A stretch of 19,811 nt of DNA from JAFHCF01 sp048497495 (lineage in GTDB: Bacteria > Pseudomonadota > Alphaproteobacteria > Rhizobiales > Ancalomicrobiaceae): NCBI GenBank assembly GCA_048497495.1, contig JAFHCF010000276.1, positions 1 to 19,811 of the forward strand, in the 5' to 3' direction. The notes below the pieces were generated by a model that was given only the letters and a program-made list of their open reading frames with translations, searched no databases and was not told the DNA's origin. The position numbers were made by a program, and so were the translations under genes. The number at the start of each line of letters is the position of its first letter. Within the stretch, counting starts at the first letter, position 1. Below are positions 7,319 to 14,159 of the stretch, piece by piece.

Positions 7319-7414
7319 GCGCCGTTCGAACACCACAAACGGCGCTTCAATCAGTAAAATCAAAGACTTGAAGAATGCGGTATCTGGTTACGTAGTGAAT
7401 GGTAACAGAATACC
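7317..7414. terminator. Two inverted repeats after the PaaI gene, in an AT-rich pocket
   Basis: AAGCGCCGTT (7317-7326) pairs perfectly with AACGGCGCTT (7338-7347). A second, imperfect pair is GGTATCTGGTTAC (7379-7391) with GTAACAGAATACC (7402-7414). In the direction of PaaI transcription the second hairpin comes first and is followed by a T-rich stretch, so it is a plausible terminator. The pocket is much richer in A and T than its surroundings. The first hairpin abuts the -35 box of the rplM promoter. Confidence 0.45.
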
Positions 7415-7417
7415 ACA

Positions 7418-7915
7418 TCAATCCGGCCGTTTCTGCGGGATCGAATAGGTCAACACCGCATGGGCGACCGGTCCCGCCACCCCTTCGGAGTGGATGGTGC
7501 AGTCGACCACCACCAGCCGCTTGCCGTGTTTGAGGATGCGCGCCGTGGCGATCAGGTCGCTCCGCGCCGGCTTCTGCAGGAAGTTGATGGTGGCCGAGGT
7601 GGTCACCGCCAGCGCCACCGGCCCGATCGCCGCCAACACCGCGACGAAGGCGCCGACGTCGGCCAGGAAGAACTGCGTCGGCCCCGACACCGTGCCGCCC
7701 GGGCGCAAGTGGCGCTCGCCGACCGCGAGCCGCAGCACGGCATGATCGCCCGAGGCCTCGACCACGCTCAAGCCGCCGATCTCCTCCGCCAGTTGCGGGA
7801 ACTCGCGCGCCAGAAACCCGGCGAGGTCCTCGGCCGTCATCGCCGCCGCCCGCGGCGCGACCGCCTTCGCGCCGCCTCCCCGCCCCTTGGCCGCCGCCAC
7901 CGTCGCCTCGCTCAT
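7418..7915 (-). CDS. PaaI-family hotdog-fold thioesterase
   Basis: The family hydrolyses acyl-CoA thioesters in the cytoplasm. Supporting sequence is the segment HLRPGGTVSGPTQFFLADVG followed by a long hydrophobic helix, AFVAVLAAIGPVALAVTTS, and INFLQKPA. These are the N-terminal strand, central helix and following strand of a PaaI-type hotdog domain. With a start at 7915 it is 165 residues, usual for the family plus an Ala/Gly/Lys-rich leader of about 25. I chose 7915 (MSEATVAAAKG) because GGAG lies upstream; an in-frame ATG at 7954 lacks a ribosome site. MTAEDLAGF further in is also possible. The substrate cannot be told from sequence. It diverges from the ECHDC3-like gene, also a CoA-thioester-family protein, so a shared role in acyl-CoA handling is possible. 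Confidence 0.85.
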   Translation of the reverse strand: MSEATVAAAKGRGGGAKAVAPRAAAMTAEDLAGFLAREFPQLAEEIGGLSVVEASGDHAVLRLAVGERHLRPGGTVSGPTQFFLADVGAFVAVLAAIGPVALAVTTSATINFLQKPARSDLIATARILKHGKRLVVVDCTIHSEGVAGPVAHAVLTYSIPQKRPD

Positions 7916-8076
7916 GCCCGCCACTCCATTCGGCCCTCGACCGGCCGCGTCCATGGTTTAGAGTAGAGCATGTAACCGACGGGTGGGAACCGCTTTCGCG
8001 CGGGCCTCCACCACCGTCATGCGGGACGGACCCGGCGACCGCGCCGCGCCACCGGCCCCCCGGGAGAAACGTTTCG

Positions 8077-8892
8077 ATGACCGCGCCGCTCACTGAAGCC
8101 CCCGCCCCGCTCCGCCTCTTAGTCGTCGACGACGGGATCCTGCGCATCACCCTGATCGACGCCAAGCGCCGCAACGCGCTGTCGATGCGGATGATGACGG
8201 CGCTTTCCGACGTCATTGCTCGCGCCGGCGCCGACCCGGCGGTGCGGGTGGTGATCATCGCGGCGGAAGGCCCGGCCTTCTGCGCCGGCCACGACCTCAA
8301 GGAACTGACGGCGGCGCGGGCCGACCCCGATCGCGGCCGCACCTTCTTCGAGGAGACGATGACCACCTGCGCGGCGCTGATGACGGCGATCGTGCGGTGC
8401 CCCAAGCCGGTGATCGCGGAAGTTTCCGGCGTCGCCACCGCCGCCGGCTGCCAACTCGTCGCCTCCTGCGATCTGGCGATCGCCGCCGAGGGCGCCTGTT
8501 TCGCCACGCCGGGCGTCCACATCGGCCTGTTCTGCTCGACCCCGATGGTCGCCTTGTCGAGGAACGTCGGCCGCAAGCACGCCATGGAGATGCTCTTGAC
8601 CGGCGCCTCGGTGAGCGCGACGGAAGCCGCCCGCATGGGGCTGGTCAACCGGGTGGTGGCGGCCGACCGCCTCGCCGCCGAGACCGAGACGCTGGCCCGC
8701 GTCATCGCGTCGAAGTCGTCGCACACCCTGAAGGTCGGCAAGGCGGCCTTCTACGCCCAGGCCGAGATGAGCCTCGACGAGGCCTATGCGCTGACCGCCC
8801 GGGTGATGGTCGAGAACATGCTCGCCCGCGACGCCGAGGAAGGCATCTCCGCCTTCATCGAGAAGCGGCATCCGGTGTGGGACGGGCGGTGA
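8077..8892 (+). CDS. ECHDC3-like crotonase-family protein (enoyl-CoA hydratase fold)
   Basis: The 271-residue protein is a full-length crotonase domain: FCAGHDLKEL (CoA-binding and oxyanion loop), ATAAGCQLVASCDLAIA (second oxyanion segment), CFATPGVHIGLFCSTP and a C-terminal KRHPVWDGR. The wording is strikingly close to human ECHDC3 as I remember it. In active hydratases two glutamates act, one in the GGGxELA helix and one in PExxLG. Here these positions read AAGCQL (Gln) and PGVHIG (Gly), so ordinary hydratase activity is doubtful; isomerase, hydrolase or non-enzymatic roles remain open. The ATG at 8077 follows CGGGAGAAA at good spacing. The palindromic repeat downstream at 8904-8933 may act as a terminator. 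Confidence 0.9.
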   Translation: MTAPLTEAPAPLRLLVVDDGILRITLIDAKRRNALSMRMMTALSDVIARAGADPAVRVVIIAAEGPAFCAGHDLKELTAARADPDRGRTFFEETMTTCAALMTAIVRCPKPVIAEVSGVATAAGCQLVASCDLAIAAEGACFATPGVHIGLFCSTPMVALSRNVGRKHAMEMLLTGASVSATEAARMGLVNRVVAADRLAAETETLARVIASKSSHTLKVGKAAFYAQAEMSLDEAYALTARVMVENMLARDAEEGISAFIEKRHPVWDGR

Positions 8893-8893
8893 T

Positions 8894-8938
8894 CGGCCGG
8901 AGTGTAGGGCGGAATAGCGAAGCGTATTCCGCCGGCCG
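8894..8938. repeat. Short palindromic repeat after the ECHDC3-like gene
   Basis: The repeat GTAGGGCGGAATA-GCGAAGC-GTATTCCGCC (8904-8933) folds as GGCGGAATA against TATTCCGCC around a short loop. It is flanked by CGGCCGG (8894-8900) and a matching CCGGCCG (from 8932), so the stem can extend. Related sequences lie at 9667-9698 and 9753-9784. This looks like a dispersed intergenic repeat family of Hyphomicrobiales. Here it sits between convergent stop codons and could end transcription. Confidence 0.7.
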
Positions 8939-8979
8939 AGCCGCCGAGGAACGACGGCCCGCCCCCCCCCTCACCCCCC

Positions 8980-9294
8980 TCACCCCCGCCCCACCGGCTG
9001 GTCCTCGATGCACAGGCAGACCATGTCGCCGATGCGGCCGGAGGCCTCCACCAGCACCTCGCGCAGCGTCTCGGGGTCGATCTCGGCATTGAACCGGGCG
9101 GCGAGGCCGGGGATCTCCTCGCGATTCTCGGTCGCCCCGAGCATCATCAGCACGGCGGCGAGCAGCGCCGCGTTGCGCGTCGGCCCCGGCGCGCGGGCGG
9201 GCGGATGCACGCCGCCGCGACGGCGGCGATGGATGTGGCGCGGGGCGCCGCGCGCCCGGTCGGTCGGGAATTCGATGATGTTGTCGTTCGACAT
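8980..9294 (-). CDS. Small protein of unknown function under a B12 riboswitch
   Basis: I do not recognise this 104-residue protein. It starts MSNDNIIEFPTDRARG, continues with a His/Arg/Pro-rich basic stretch (HIHRRRRGGVHPP, about residues 23-36), then a predicted helix TRNAALLAAVLMMLGA, then an acidic helical part with IPGLAARFNAEIDPETLREVLVEASGRIGDMVCLC. The 13-residue hydrophobic run is short for a membrane span. There is no signal peptide, and only one Cys pair (CLC, near the end). The ATG at 9294 has a strong GGAGGG just upstream, and that site can be hidden in a hairpin (9295-9327). A full cobalamin riboswitch lies ahead of it, and the next gene downstream is on the other strand, so this small gene is the only evident target. 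That suggests a role in B12 synthesis, cobalt handling or a B12-independent bypass. It does not look like CbtB. Confidence 0.72.
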   Translation of the reverse strand: MSNDNIIEFPTDRARGAPRHIHRRRRGGVHPPARAPGPTRNAALLAAVLMMLGATENREEIPGLAARFNAEIDPETLREVLVEASGRIGDMVCLCIEDQPVGRG

Positions 9295-9327
9295 GAGCCC
9301 TCCGCTCGTCTGTGGACGGGGAGGCTC
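9295..9327 (-). promoter_or_regulatory. Predicted ribosome-site-sequestering hairpin of the small B12-leader gene
   Basis: On the minus strand GAGCCTCC (forward 9320-9327) can pair with GGAGGGCTC (forward 9295-9303), eight pairs plus one bulged base over a 16-base loop. The second arm is the Shine-Dalgarno itself and ends next to the ATG, so folding would block translation. This is the expected expression platform for the riboswitch upstream. Paired by eye. Confidence 0.6.
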
Positions 9328-9400
9328 GGACGGATCGGCGGACGACGGGATGCCGGCGCGATCATCCGCCCGGTGCACCCCGCCCGGTCGATGGGATTCC

Positions 9401-9568
9401 GCGTCGGCAGGTCTCCCGGCTCACGGGTCGTCGGCCGCTTCCGCCTTCCCGGGGAATGATCCCCAGTGGCATTCGGAAGAGACCTCGCCGCTCACGGTTG
9501 CGGGGGCAGCTCCGGCGGGGCCGATCGGCCTTCCGGATTCCCTGTTGGGCCCTTGCGGGCACCGACGC
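9401..9568 (-). ncRNA. Second cobalamin (B12) riboswitch, upstream of a small unknown gene
   Basis: The minus strand carries all the landmarks: GGCGTCGGTGCC at the 5' end, CAACAGGGAAT, then GAGCTGCCCCCGCAACCGTGA (a near-perfect copy of the CUGCCCCCGCAACUGU core), ATGCCACTGGGG (forward 9461-9472) and the B12 box AGCCGGGAGACCTGCC (forward 9406-9421). P1 forms from GCGTCGG (forward 9562-9568) and CCGACGC (forward 9401-9407). It is 168 bases, the same as the bluB copy, and closer to consensus. It ends 106 bases before the start codon at 9294. Confidence 0.95.
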
Positions 9569-9666
9569 CGCGAGTGGGCCACGGAATCGGCGGCGGGGTC
9601 AAGCGGGCGTCGGCGCGCGGGAGGGATGCCAGGCGGCCGGCGCCCTCCGAGCCGCGTCGTGGCCTC

Positions 9667-9784
9667 GTAGGGAGGAATAGGCGAAGCCGTATTCCGCCGC
9701 GAGCGCCGATCACGCGAGGGCGAGGGCGACGCAGTCCGCCATGGGCTCCGACGGCGCAATACGGCTTCGCCGATCGCGCCCTAC
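9667..9784. repeat. Inverted pair of palindromic intergenic repeats
   Basis: A 32-base copy at 9667-9698 (GTAGGGAGGAATAGGCGAAG...) faces an inverted copy at 9753-9784; they differ at a few positions, and 54 bases separate them. Each copy is partly palindromic alone. They are relatives of the repeat at 8904-8933. No coding capacity was found between them. Confidence 0.7.
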
Positions 9785-9820
9785 CGTGCCCCACGCCTCT
9801 CGTCGGTGCCTCGACGAAGA

Positions 9821-9842
9821 AGGGCGGCCTCTCGACCGCCCT
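9821..9842 (-). terminator. Terminator after thrS
   Basis: AGGGCGG (9821-9827) pairs perfectly with CCGCCCT (9836-9842). On the minus strand it is followed by TCTTCG. It lies about 30 bases past the thrS stop codon, where a terminator is expected. Confidence 0.6.
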
Positions 9843-9870
9843 CTCGTTCATCTTACGGCGCTTCACCGCT

Positions 9871-11859
9871 TCACGCCTCGGCGCGGTCGCGCTTGACGTC
9901 CGGCGGCACCGCCTCTTCGGTCAGTTCGGCGAGCACCTCCACGAACGGCTTCACCGTATTGGCCTGAGACCCGAGGCGACGCACCGCGACGCTGCCCTCC
10001 TCGGCCTCGCGCTTGCCGCAGACCAGAATGACCGGGACCTTGGCGAGGCTGTGCTCGCGGACCTTGTAGTTGATCTTCTCGTTGCGGAGGTCGACCTCGG
10101 CGCGGAAGCCGGCCTTGCGCAGTTTCTTCCACACCGAGGCGGCGTAGTCGTCGGCATCCGAGGTGATGGTGGTCACGACCACTTGCGTCGGCGCCAGCCA
10201 CAACGGGAAATGCCCGGCGTAGTTCTCGATCAGGATGCCGAGGAAGCGCTCCATCGAGCCGCAGATGGCGCGGTGGATCATCACCGGCGCCTTCTTCGAT
10301 CCATCGGCGTCGACGTAGAACGCCCCGAAGCGCTCGGGCAGATTGAAGTCGACCTGGGTGGTGCCGCATTGCCATTCGCGGCCGATGGCGTCACGCAGGG
10401 TGTATTCGAACTTCGGCCCGTAGAAGGCGCCCTCGCCCGGGTTGATCGCCGTCTTGATCCGCCCGCCCGACTGGTCGGCGATCTCGGCGAGCACCTGGGT
10501 CATGACGTCCTCGGCGTGATCCCACAGCTCGTCGGAACCGACGCGCTTGTCCGGCCGGGTCGAGAGCTTGACGGTGATCTCGTCGAAGCCGTAGTCGGCA
10601 TAGACCGAGAGGATCAGATCGTTGATCTTCATGCATTCCTCGGCCATCTGCGCCTCGGTGCAGAAGATGTGGGCGTCGTCCTGGGTAAAGCCGCGCACCC
10701 GCATCAGCCCGTGCATGGCGCCGGACGGCTCGTAGCGATGGACCATGCCGAATTCGGCGAGCCGCATCGGCAGCTCGCGGTAGGACTTCAGCCCGTGCTT
10801 GAAGATCTGCAGGTGCCCCGGGCAGTTCATCGGCTTCAGCGCGAAGATGCGCTTGTCGTCGGCCTCCTCGCCGGCCGACTGCACCTGGAACATGCTCTCG
10901 CGATACCATCCCCAATGGCCCGAGGTCTCCCACAGGCTCTTGTCGAGGATCTGCGGCGCGTTGACCTCCTGGTAGTCCTCGTCGAGCCGCCGCCGCATGT
11001 AGGCGGTGAGGCTCTGGAACAACGACCAGCCCTTGGCGTGCCAGAAGACGACGCCCGGCCCCTCCTCCTGGAAGTGGAAGAGATCCATCTCGCGGCCGAG
11101 CCGGCGATGGTCGCGCTTCTCGGCCTCCTCCAGCATGGTGAGGTAGGACGCGAGATCCTTGTCGTTCAGCCACGCGGTGCCGTAGATGCGCGACAGCATC
11201 GGGTTGTTGGCGTCACCGCGCCAATAGGCGCCGGCCACCTTCATCAGCTTGAAGGAATTGCCGATCAGGCCGGTGGAGGGCAGATGCGGACCGCGGCAGA
11301 GGTCGAACCACTGGCCCTGAGCGTAGATCTTGATCGGCTCGTCGCCCGGAATGGCGTCGATCAGTTCGACCTTGAAGGTCTCGCCCATCGCGGCGAACCG
11401 GCGCTTGGCCTCCTCGCGCGGCACCACCTCCTTGGTGAAGGTGGCGTTGCGGCCGATGATCTCGCGCATCTTGGCCTCGATCGCCGGCAGGTCCTCGACC
11501 GTGAAGGGATGCGGGCTGCCCGCCTCGTCGACCCGGTAGAAGTCGTAGTAGAAGCCGTTCTCGATCGACGGTCCGATGGTCACCTGGGTGCCGGGAAACA
11601 GTTCCTGCACGGCTTCCGCCATCACGTGGGCGGCGTCGTGGCGGATCAGCTCGAGCGCTTCGCCGCCGTCGTCCTTGGTGATGAAACGCAGACGCGAATC
11701 GCGGCCGATCGGGTCGCTCAGATCCGCCGGCACGCCGTCGAGCTCCATGGCGAGGCATTTCTTGGCCAGCGACTTGGCGATCGAATTCGCCACGTCGAGG
11801 CCGGTCACACCGGCTTCGAACGCGCGTTTGGCGCCATCGGGAAAGGTGATCGAGATCAT
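9871..11859 (-). CDS. thrS: Threonyl-tRNA synthetase
   Basis: ThrRS charges tRNA-Thr with threonine in the cytoplasm and edits mischarged serine. The 662-residue protein has the full architecture: TGS domain (1-60), the HxxxH editing site in RHDAAHVMAEAV, the SAD segment, the class II core from about residue 260, and a C-terminal anticodon-binding domain from about 560. Zn ligands are Cys346 (MNCPGH), His397 (FTQDDAHIFC) and His529 (MIHRAICGSMER), as in E. coli C334/H385/H511. The ATG at 11859 (MISITFPDG) is chosen because GAGGAG stands 9 bases upstream; 12 more codons are open before it but lack such a site. yidD lies 73 bases upstream on the same strand and is probably co-transcribed. Confidence 0.98.
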   Translation of the reverse strand: MISITFPDGAKRAFEAGVTGLDVANSIAKSLAKKCLAMELDGVPADLSDPIGRDSRLRFITKDDGGEALELIRHDAAHVMAEAVQELFPGTQVTIGPSIENGFYYDFYRVDEAGSPHPFTVEDLPAIEAKMREIIGRNATFTKEVVPREEAKRRFAAMGETFKVELIDAIPGDEPIKIYAQGQWFDLCRGPHLPSTGLIGNSFKLMKVAGAYWRGDANNPMLSRIYGTAWLNDKDLASYLTMLEEAEKRDHRRLGREMDLFHFQEEGPGVVFWHAKGWSLFQSLTAYMRRRLDEDYQEVNAPQILDKSLWETSGHWGWYRESMFQVQSAGEEADDKRIFALKPMNCPGHLQIFKHGLKSYRELPMRLAEFGMVHRYEPSGAMHGLMRVRGFTQDDAHIFCTEAQMAEECMKINDLILSVYADYGFDEITVKLSTRPDKRVGSDELWDHAEDVMTQVLAEIADQSGGRIKTAINPGEGAFYGPKFEYTLRDAIGREWQCGTTQVDFNLPERFGAFYVDADGSKKAPVMIHRAICGSMERFLGILIENYAGHFPLWLAPTQVVVTTITSDADDYAASVWKKLRKAGFRAEVDLRNEKINYKVREHSLAKVPVILVCGKREAEEGSVAVRRLGSQANTVKPFVEVLAELTEEAVPPDVKRDRAEA

Positions 11860-11932
11860 GGGGTGGTCAGCTCCTCTGGGGCTCACTCCCGGCAACCATC
11901 CGGGTAAGCGAAGGGGGTCGTGCGATCACGGT

Positions 11933-12337
11933 TCAATGGCTGTCGGTGATGTGCCGTCCTGTCCAGCGACCGTAGCGCCACGGCATATACCAGCGGGATT
12001 CGCGAGGCAATTCCTCCGGGATCGGATCCCAGCCCGACGCCCCCCACGGGTGACATCTCAGGATCCGCGACAGGCCGATCCAGAATCCGGCCCAAAGGCC
12101 GTACTTTTCGATCGCCTCTTCGGTGTATTCCGAGCAACTGGGGAAATAGCGGCAGGTCCGGCCCATGAAGGCGGAGAAAGTATAGCGGTAGCCGCGCACC
12201 AGGGCGCGCGCCACGAGGACGTGCGGCCGGCGCCAGTCCGAAAGGATCGGCCTGTGCGCCCGCGCCCCCCCGTCGGCGGCGGCGGAGCGCTCGTCGGCGG
12301 CGAAGACACCTCGGGGAACGGAACAACGATTGCACAT
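11933..12337 (-). CDS. yidD: Membrane protein insertion efficiency factor YidD
   Basis: YidD is a small membrane-associated protein that helps YidC insert inner-membrane proteins. The family core is clear: LVRGYRYTFSAFMGRTCRYFPSCSEYTEEAIEKYG, then WIGLSRILRCHPWGASGWDPIPEE, with the conserved Cys residues of CRYFPSCSEY and RCHPWG. The C-terminal tail WYMPWRYGRWTGRH is usual for alphaproteobacterial members. I list the start at 12337 (134 residues). The frame is open to an ATG at 12385 (150 residues), but that start would leave only five bases to the divergent ATG at 12391. Neither start has a strong ribosome site. Here the gene sits away from the usual rpmH-rnpA-yidC set and upstream of thrS. 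Confidence 0.9.
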   Translation of the reverse strand: MCNRCSVPRGVFAADERSAAADGGARAHRPILSDWRRPHVLVARALVRGYRYTFSAFMGRTCRYFPSCSEYTEEAIEKYGLWAGFWIGLSRILRCHPWGASGWDPIPEELPRESRWYMPWRYGRWTGRHITDSH

Positions 12338-12390
12338 CGGCGCGGCTCGGGTCAGTTTCGGGAGAAACGAGTTTCCGGAACACATAAGCC

Positions 12391-12999
12391 ATGTCGAGCC
12401 GACCGACGACCCCCATGCCCGAGACGATCCCCCACGCCATCGCCCGGCTCAGCCATGCCGCCCATTTCGCCGCCCGCGCCCACAAGGCGCAGCAGAGGAA
12501 GGGCATCGACGCCGAGCCCTATGTCAACCATCTGCTCGAGGTCGCCGAACTGGTCGCCCACGCCGAAATCCCCGGCGCCGTCGAGGTGGTGATCGCCGCC
12601 CTCCTCCACGACACGGTCGAGGACACGACCGTCACCGAGGCCGAACTCGTCACCGAGTTCGGCGCCCGGGTGGCGAGCCTCGTCCTGGCGGTGACCGACG
12701 ACAAGTCGCTGTCGAAGGATCGCCGCAAGTGGCTGCAGATCGAGCATGCCCCCGGCCTCCCCCACGACGCCAAGCTGATCAAGCTCGCCGACAAGACCTC
12801 CAACCTGCGCGCCCTCGTCCGCACCCCGCCGTCGGGCTGGTCCCCTGAGAGGCTGCACCACTACGTGGTCTGGGCCAAGGCCGTGGTCGACGCCTGCGGG
12901 CCGGTCGACCCGACCCTCGAGCGGCTCTTCACGGAGGCCCACGCGGCGGCGGAAACGGCTTACGGCCGGGTCGACGGGGAGCGCCAGGACATTCCCTGA
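12391..12999 (+). CDS. Stand-alone HD-domain alarmone hydrolase (MESH1/small SpoT-like)
   Basis: This is the hydrolase half of a RelA/SpoT protein without a synthetase domain. Its 202 residues carry HKAQQRKGIDAEPYVNH, LLHDTVEDT and KLADKTSNLR. His47, His73, Asp74 and Asp134 match the Mn2+ ligands of MESH1 (H35, H61, D62, D122), and Glu77 and Asn138 match E65 and N126, all with identical spacing. It should therefore hydrolyse (p)ppGpp, or NADPH as shown for metazoan MESH1, in the cytoplasm. A start at 12415 (MPETIPHAI) is also possible; ribosome sites are weak for both. It diverges from yidD. No partner synthetase gene is adjacent. Confidence 0.88.
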   Translation: MSSRPTTPMPETIPHAIARLSHAAHFAARAHKAQQRKGIDAEPYVNHLLEVAELVAHAEIPGAVEVVIAALLHDTVEDTTVTEAELVTEFGARVASLVLAVTDDKSLSKDRRKWLQIEHAPGLPHDAKLIKLADKTSNLRALVRTPPSGWSPERLHHYVVWAKAVVDACGPVDPTLERLFTEAHAAAETAYGRVDGERQDIP

Positions 13000-13052
13000 G
13001 ACGCGGGCGCGCCCGAGACGTCGGCGATCGGTCGTTTCGCGCGCCTACGCCC

Positions 13053-13068
13053 AAATCGTTACCGATTT
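13053..13068. promoter_or_regulatory. Small palindrome upstream of the Ala-rich protein gene
   Basis: AAATCG-TTAC-CGATTT is a perfect 6-base inverted repeat, in the only A/T-richer section of the gap 13000-13125. A second small inverted repeat, CCCAC-GTC-GTGGG (13107-13119), overlaps the start of the likely ribosome site GGGAG. Either could be an operator or leader structure; there is no other support. Confidence 0.3.
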
Positions 13069-13125
13069 CTCAACGTCTCGGTCCGACATTGTGTCCAGAT
13101 CGTACCCACGTCGTGGGAGCCGGAC

Positions 13126-14124
13126 ATGATTCGCATCGCAAACAGCCCCTACGCCTCCGCCGCCATGATCACGGCCCGAGCCGCCGCCTCGTCCCCGGCG
13201 GCGCGGACCGCCGCGAGCGCCGCCACCCCGCAATCGGCCGCGGCCATTCTCCTCGACCTCTCCGCGTCCTCGACGTCCTCGGCATCCTCGAAGACGGCGG
13301 CCGCCAAATCGACCGCCGACGACGCCCTCGCCGCCATGAGCACGGCCGCCCGGAACATGACGGCCCGGCGCAAGGGCGCCGCCCAGCAGCGGCTCGAAGA
13401 GGCGAAGAAGCGGCTGGAGATGCTGCGCATGTTCGGCGGCGACCCGAAGGTCGTCGCCCGGATGGCCAAGGAGATCGCCCGCGAGATCGCCGCCGCGGCG
13501 AAGGAATATGCCTCCGCCCTGAGGAGCGAGGGCTCGACGGCGAGTGATGTCACCGCCGCGACCAACACGGCCGACGCCATGCCCGCGGCGACGGACCCGG
13601 CGAGCGCCTCGGACCCGACGGTCGCGACCACCGACCCGACGGCCGCCGTGGCCGCCGTTCCCACGACTTCCACCGACGCGGCGGCCGTAGCGGCGACGCA
13701 AGCCCTCGGCGCGGCCACGGGGTCCACTGACGCCGCGAAGTCCACCGACGCCACACGATCCGCCGCCACCCCGGCCGTCGATCCGGAATCGGCCCGCCAG
13801 GAAGCGGCCCGCGCCTATCGCGATGCCGCCGCCATGAGTGCGGCGAACGCGAACAAGGCGCGTGGCGAGGCGGAGATCCTGCAGAAGTTCAAGGATGCCG
13901 CCCGCGAGGCCAAGCAACTGCTCGAGGACGCGGTGCGACGGCTGAAGGCGAAACGCGCGACGGATCCCGAGATCTCCGACGCCCGCCGCGCCGCGCGGGG
14001 CATGGACGAGGAAATCCAGTCCCTCGGCGACACGATGCGGGATGCCGCCACCGAGACCGCCGTCCCGACCGCCGATGCCGCGAGCCTCCCGACCACCGCC
14101 ACGTCGATCGACATGCTTCTGTGA
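13126..14124 (+). CDS. Ala-rich helical protein of unknown function
   Basis: I cannot assign this 332-residue protein. It begins MIRIANSPYASAAM with no signal peptide. Residues 40-75 are Ser/Ala-rich. Two charged helical blocks follow: residues 78-130, with RLEEAKKRLEMLRMFGGDP and VARMAKEIAREIAAAAKEYA, and residues about 225-310, with GEAEILQKFKDAAREAKQLL and RRAARGMDEEIQSLGDTM. Between them (135-220) is a low-complexity linker of Ala, Thr, Asp and Ser. The end, ATSIDMLL, is short and hydrophobic. The block-linker-block layout suggests a coiled-coil or filament-associated protein. The ATG at 13126 follows GGGAGCCGG. It stands alone between divergent and convergent neighbours. The high Ala content partly reflects GC-rich codons, but the charged helices argue for a real gene. 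Confidence 0.75.
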   Translation: MIRIANSPYASAAMITARAAASSPAARTAASAATPQSAAAILLDLSASSTSSASSKTAAAKSTADDALAAMSTAARNMTARRKGAAQQRLEEAKKRLEMLRMFGGDPKVVARMAKEIAREIAAAAKEYASALRSEGSTASDVTAATNTADAMPAATDPASASDPTVATTDPTAAVAAVPTTSTDAAAVAATQALGAATGSTDAAKSTDATRSAATPAVDPESARQEAARAYRDAAAMSAANANKARGEAEILQKFKDAAREAKQLLEDAVRRLKAKRATDPEISDARRAARGMDEEIQSLGDTMRDAATETAVPTADAASLPTTATSIDMLL

Positions 14125-14159
14125 AGCGCTCGCCGAGCCCGGCCGACGCATCCGACCAA

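Larger units (their letters stand above)
9295..9870. other. Long gene-free stretch holding a B12 riboswitch leader and repeats
   Basis: No convincing gene lies in these 576 bases. From left to right they hold the sequestering hairpin and leader of the small gene, the cobalamin riboswitch (9401-9568), a section with nothing clear (9569-9666) where the promoter of that leader should lie, an inverted pair of palindromic repeats (9667-9784), and the thrS terminator (9821-9842). Confidence 0.75.

Noticed and set aside
8894..9784. CRISPR array
   Set aside because: The copies are palindromic, unevenly spaced and in both orientations, with no regular repeat-spacer pattern.
9466..11907. An 813-codon plus-strand open frame across thrS
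   Set aside because: It is antisense to thrS, whose motifs and zinc ligands are complete. Its text is the His/Asp/Gly/Leu-rich mirror typical of GC-rich antisense frames, and it runs through the riboswitch.
11860..11932. A T-box or other regulatory leader before thrS
   Set aside because: The gap to yidD is only 73 bases, with no T-box sequence or terminator, and T-boxes are not expected in alphaproteobacteria.
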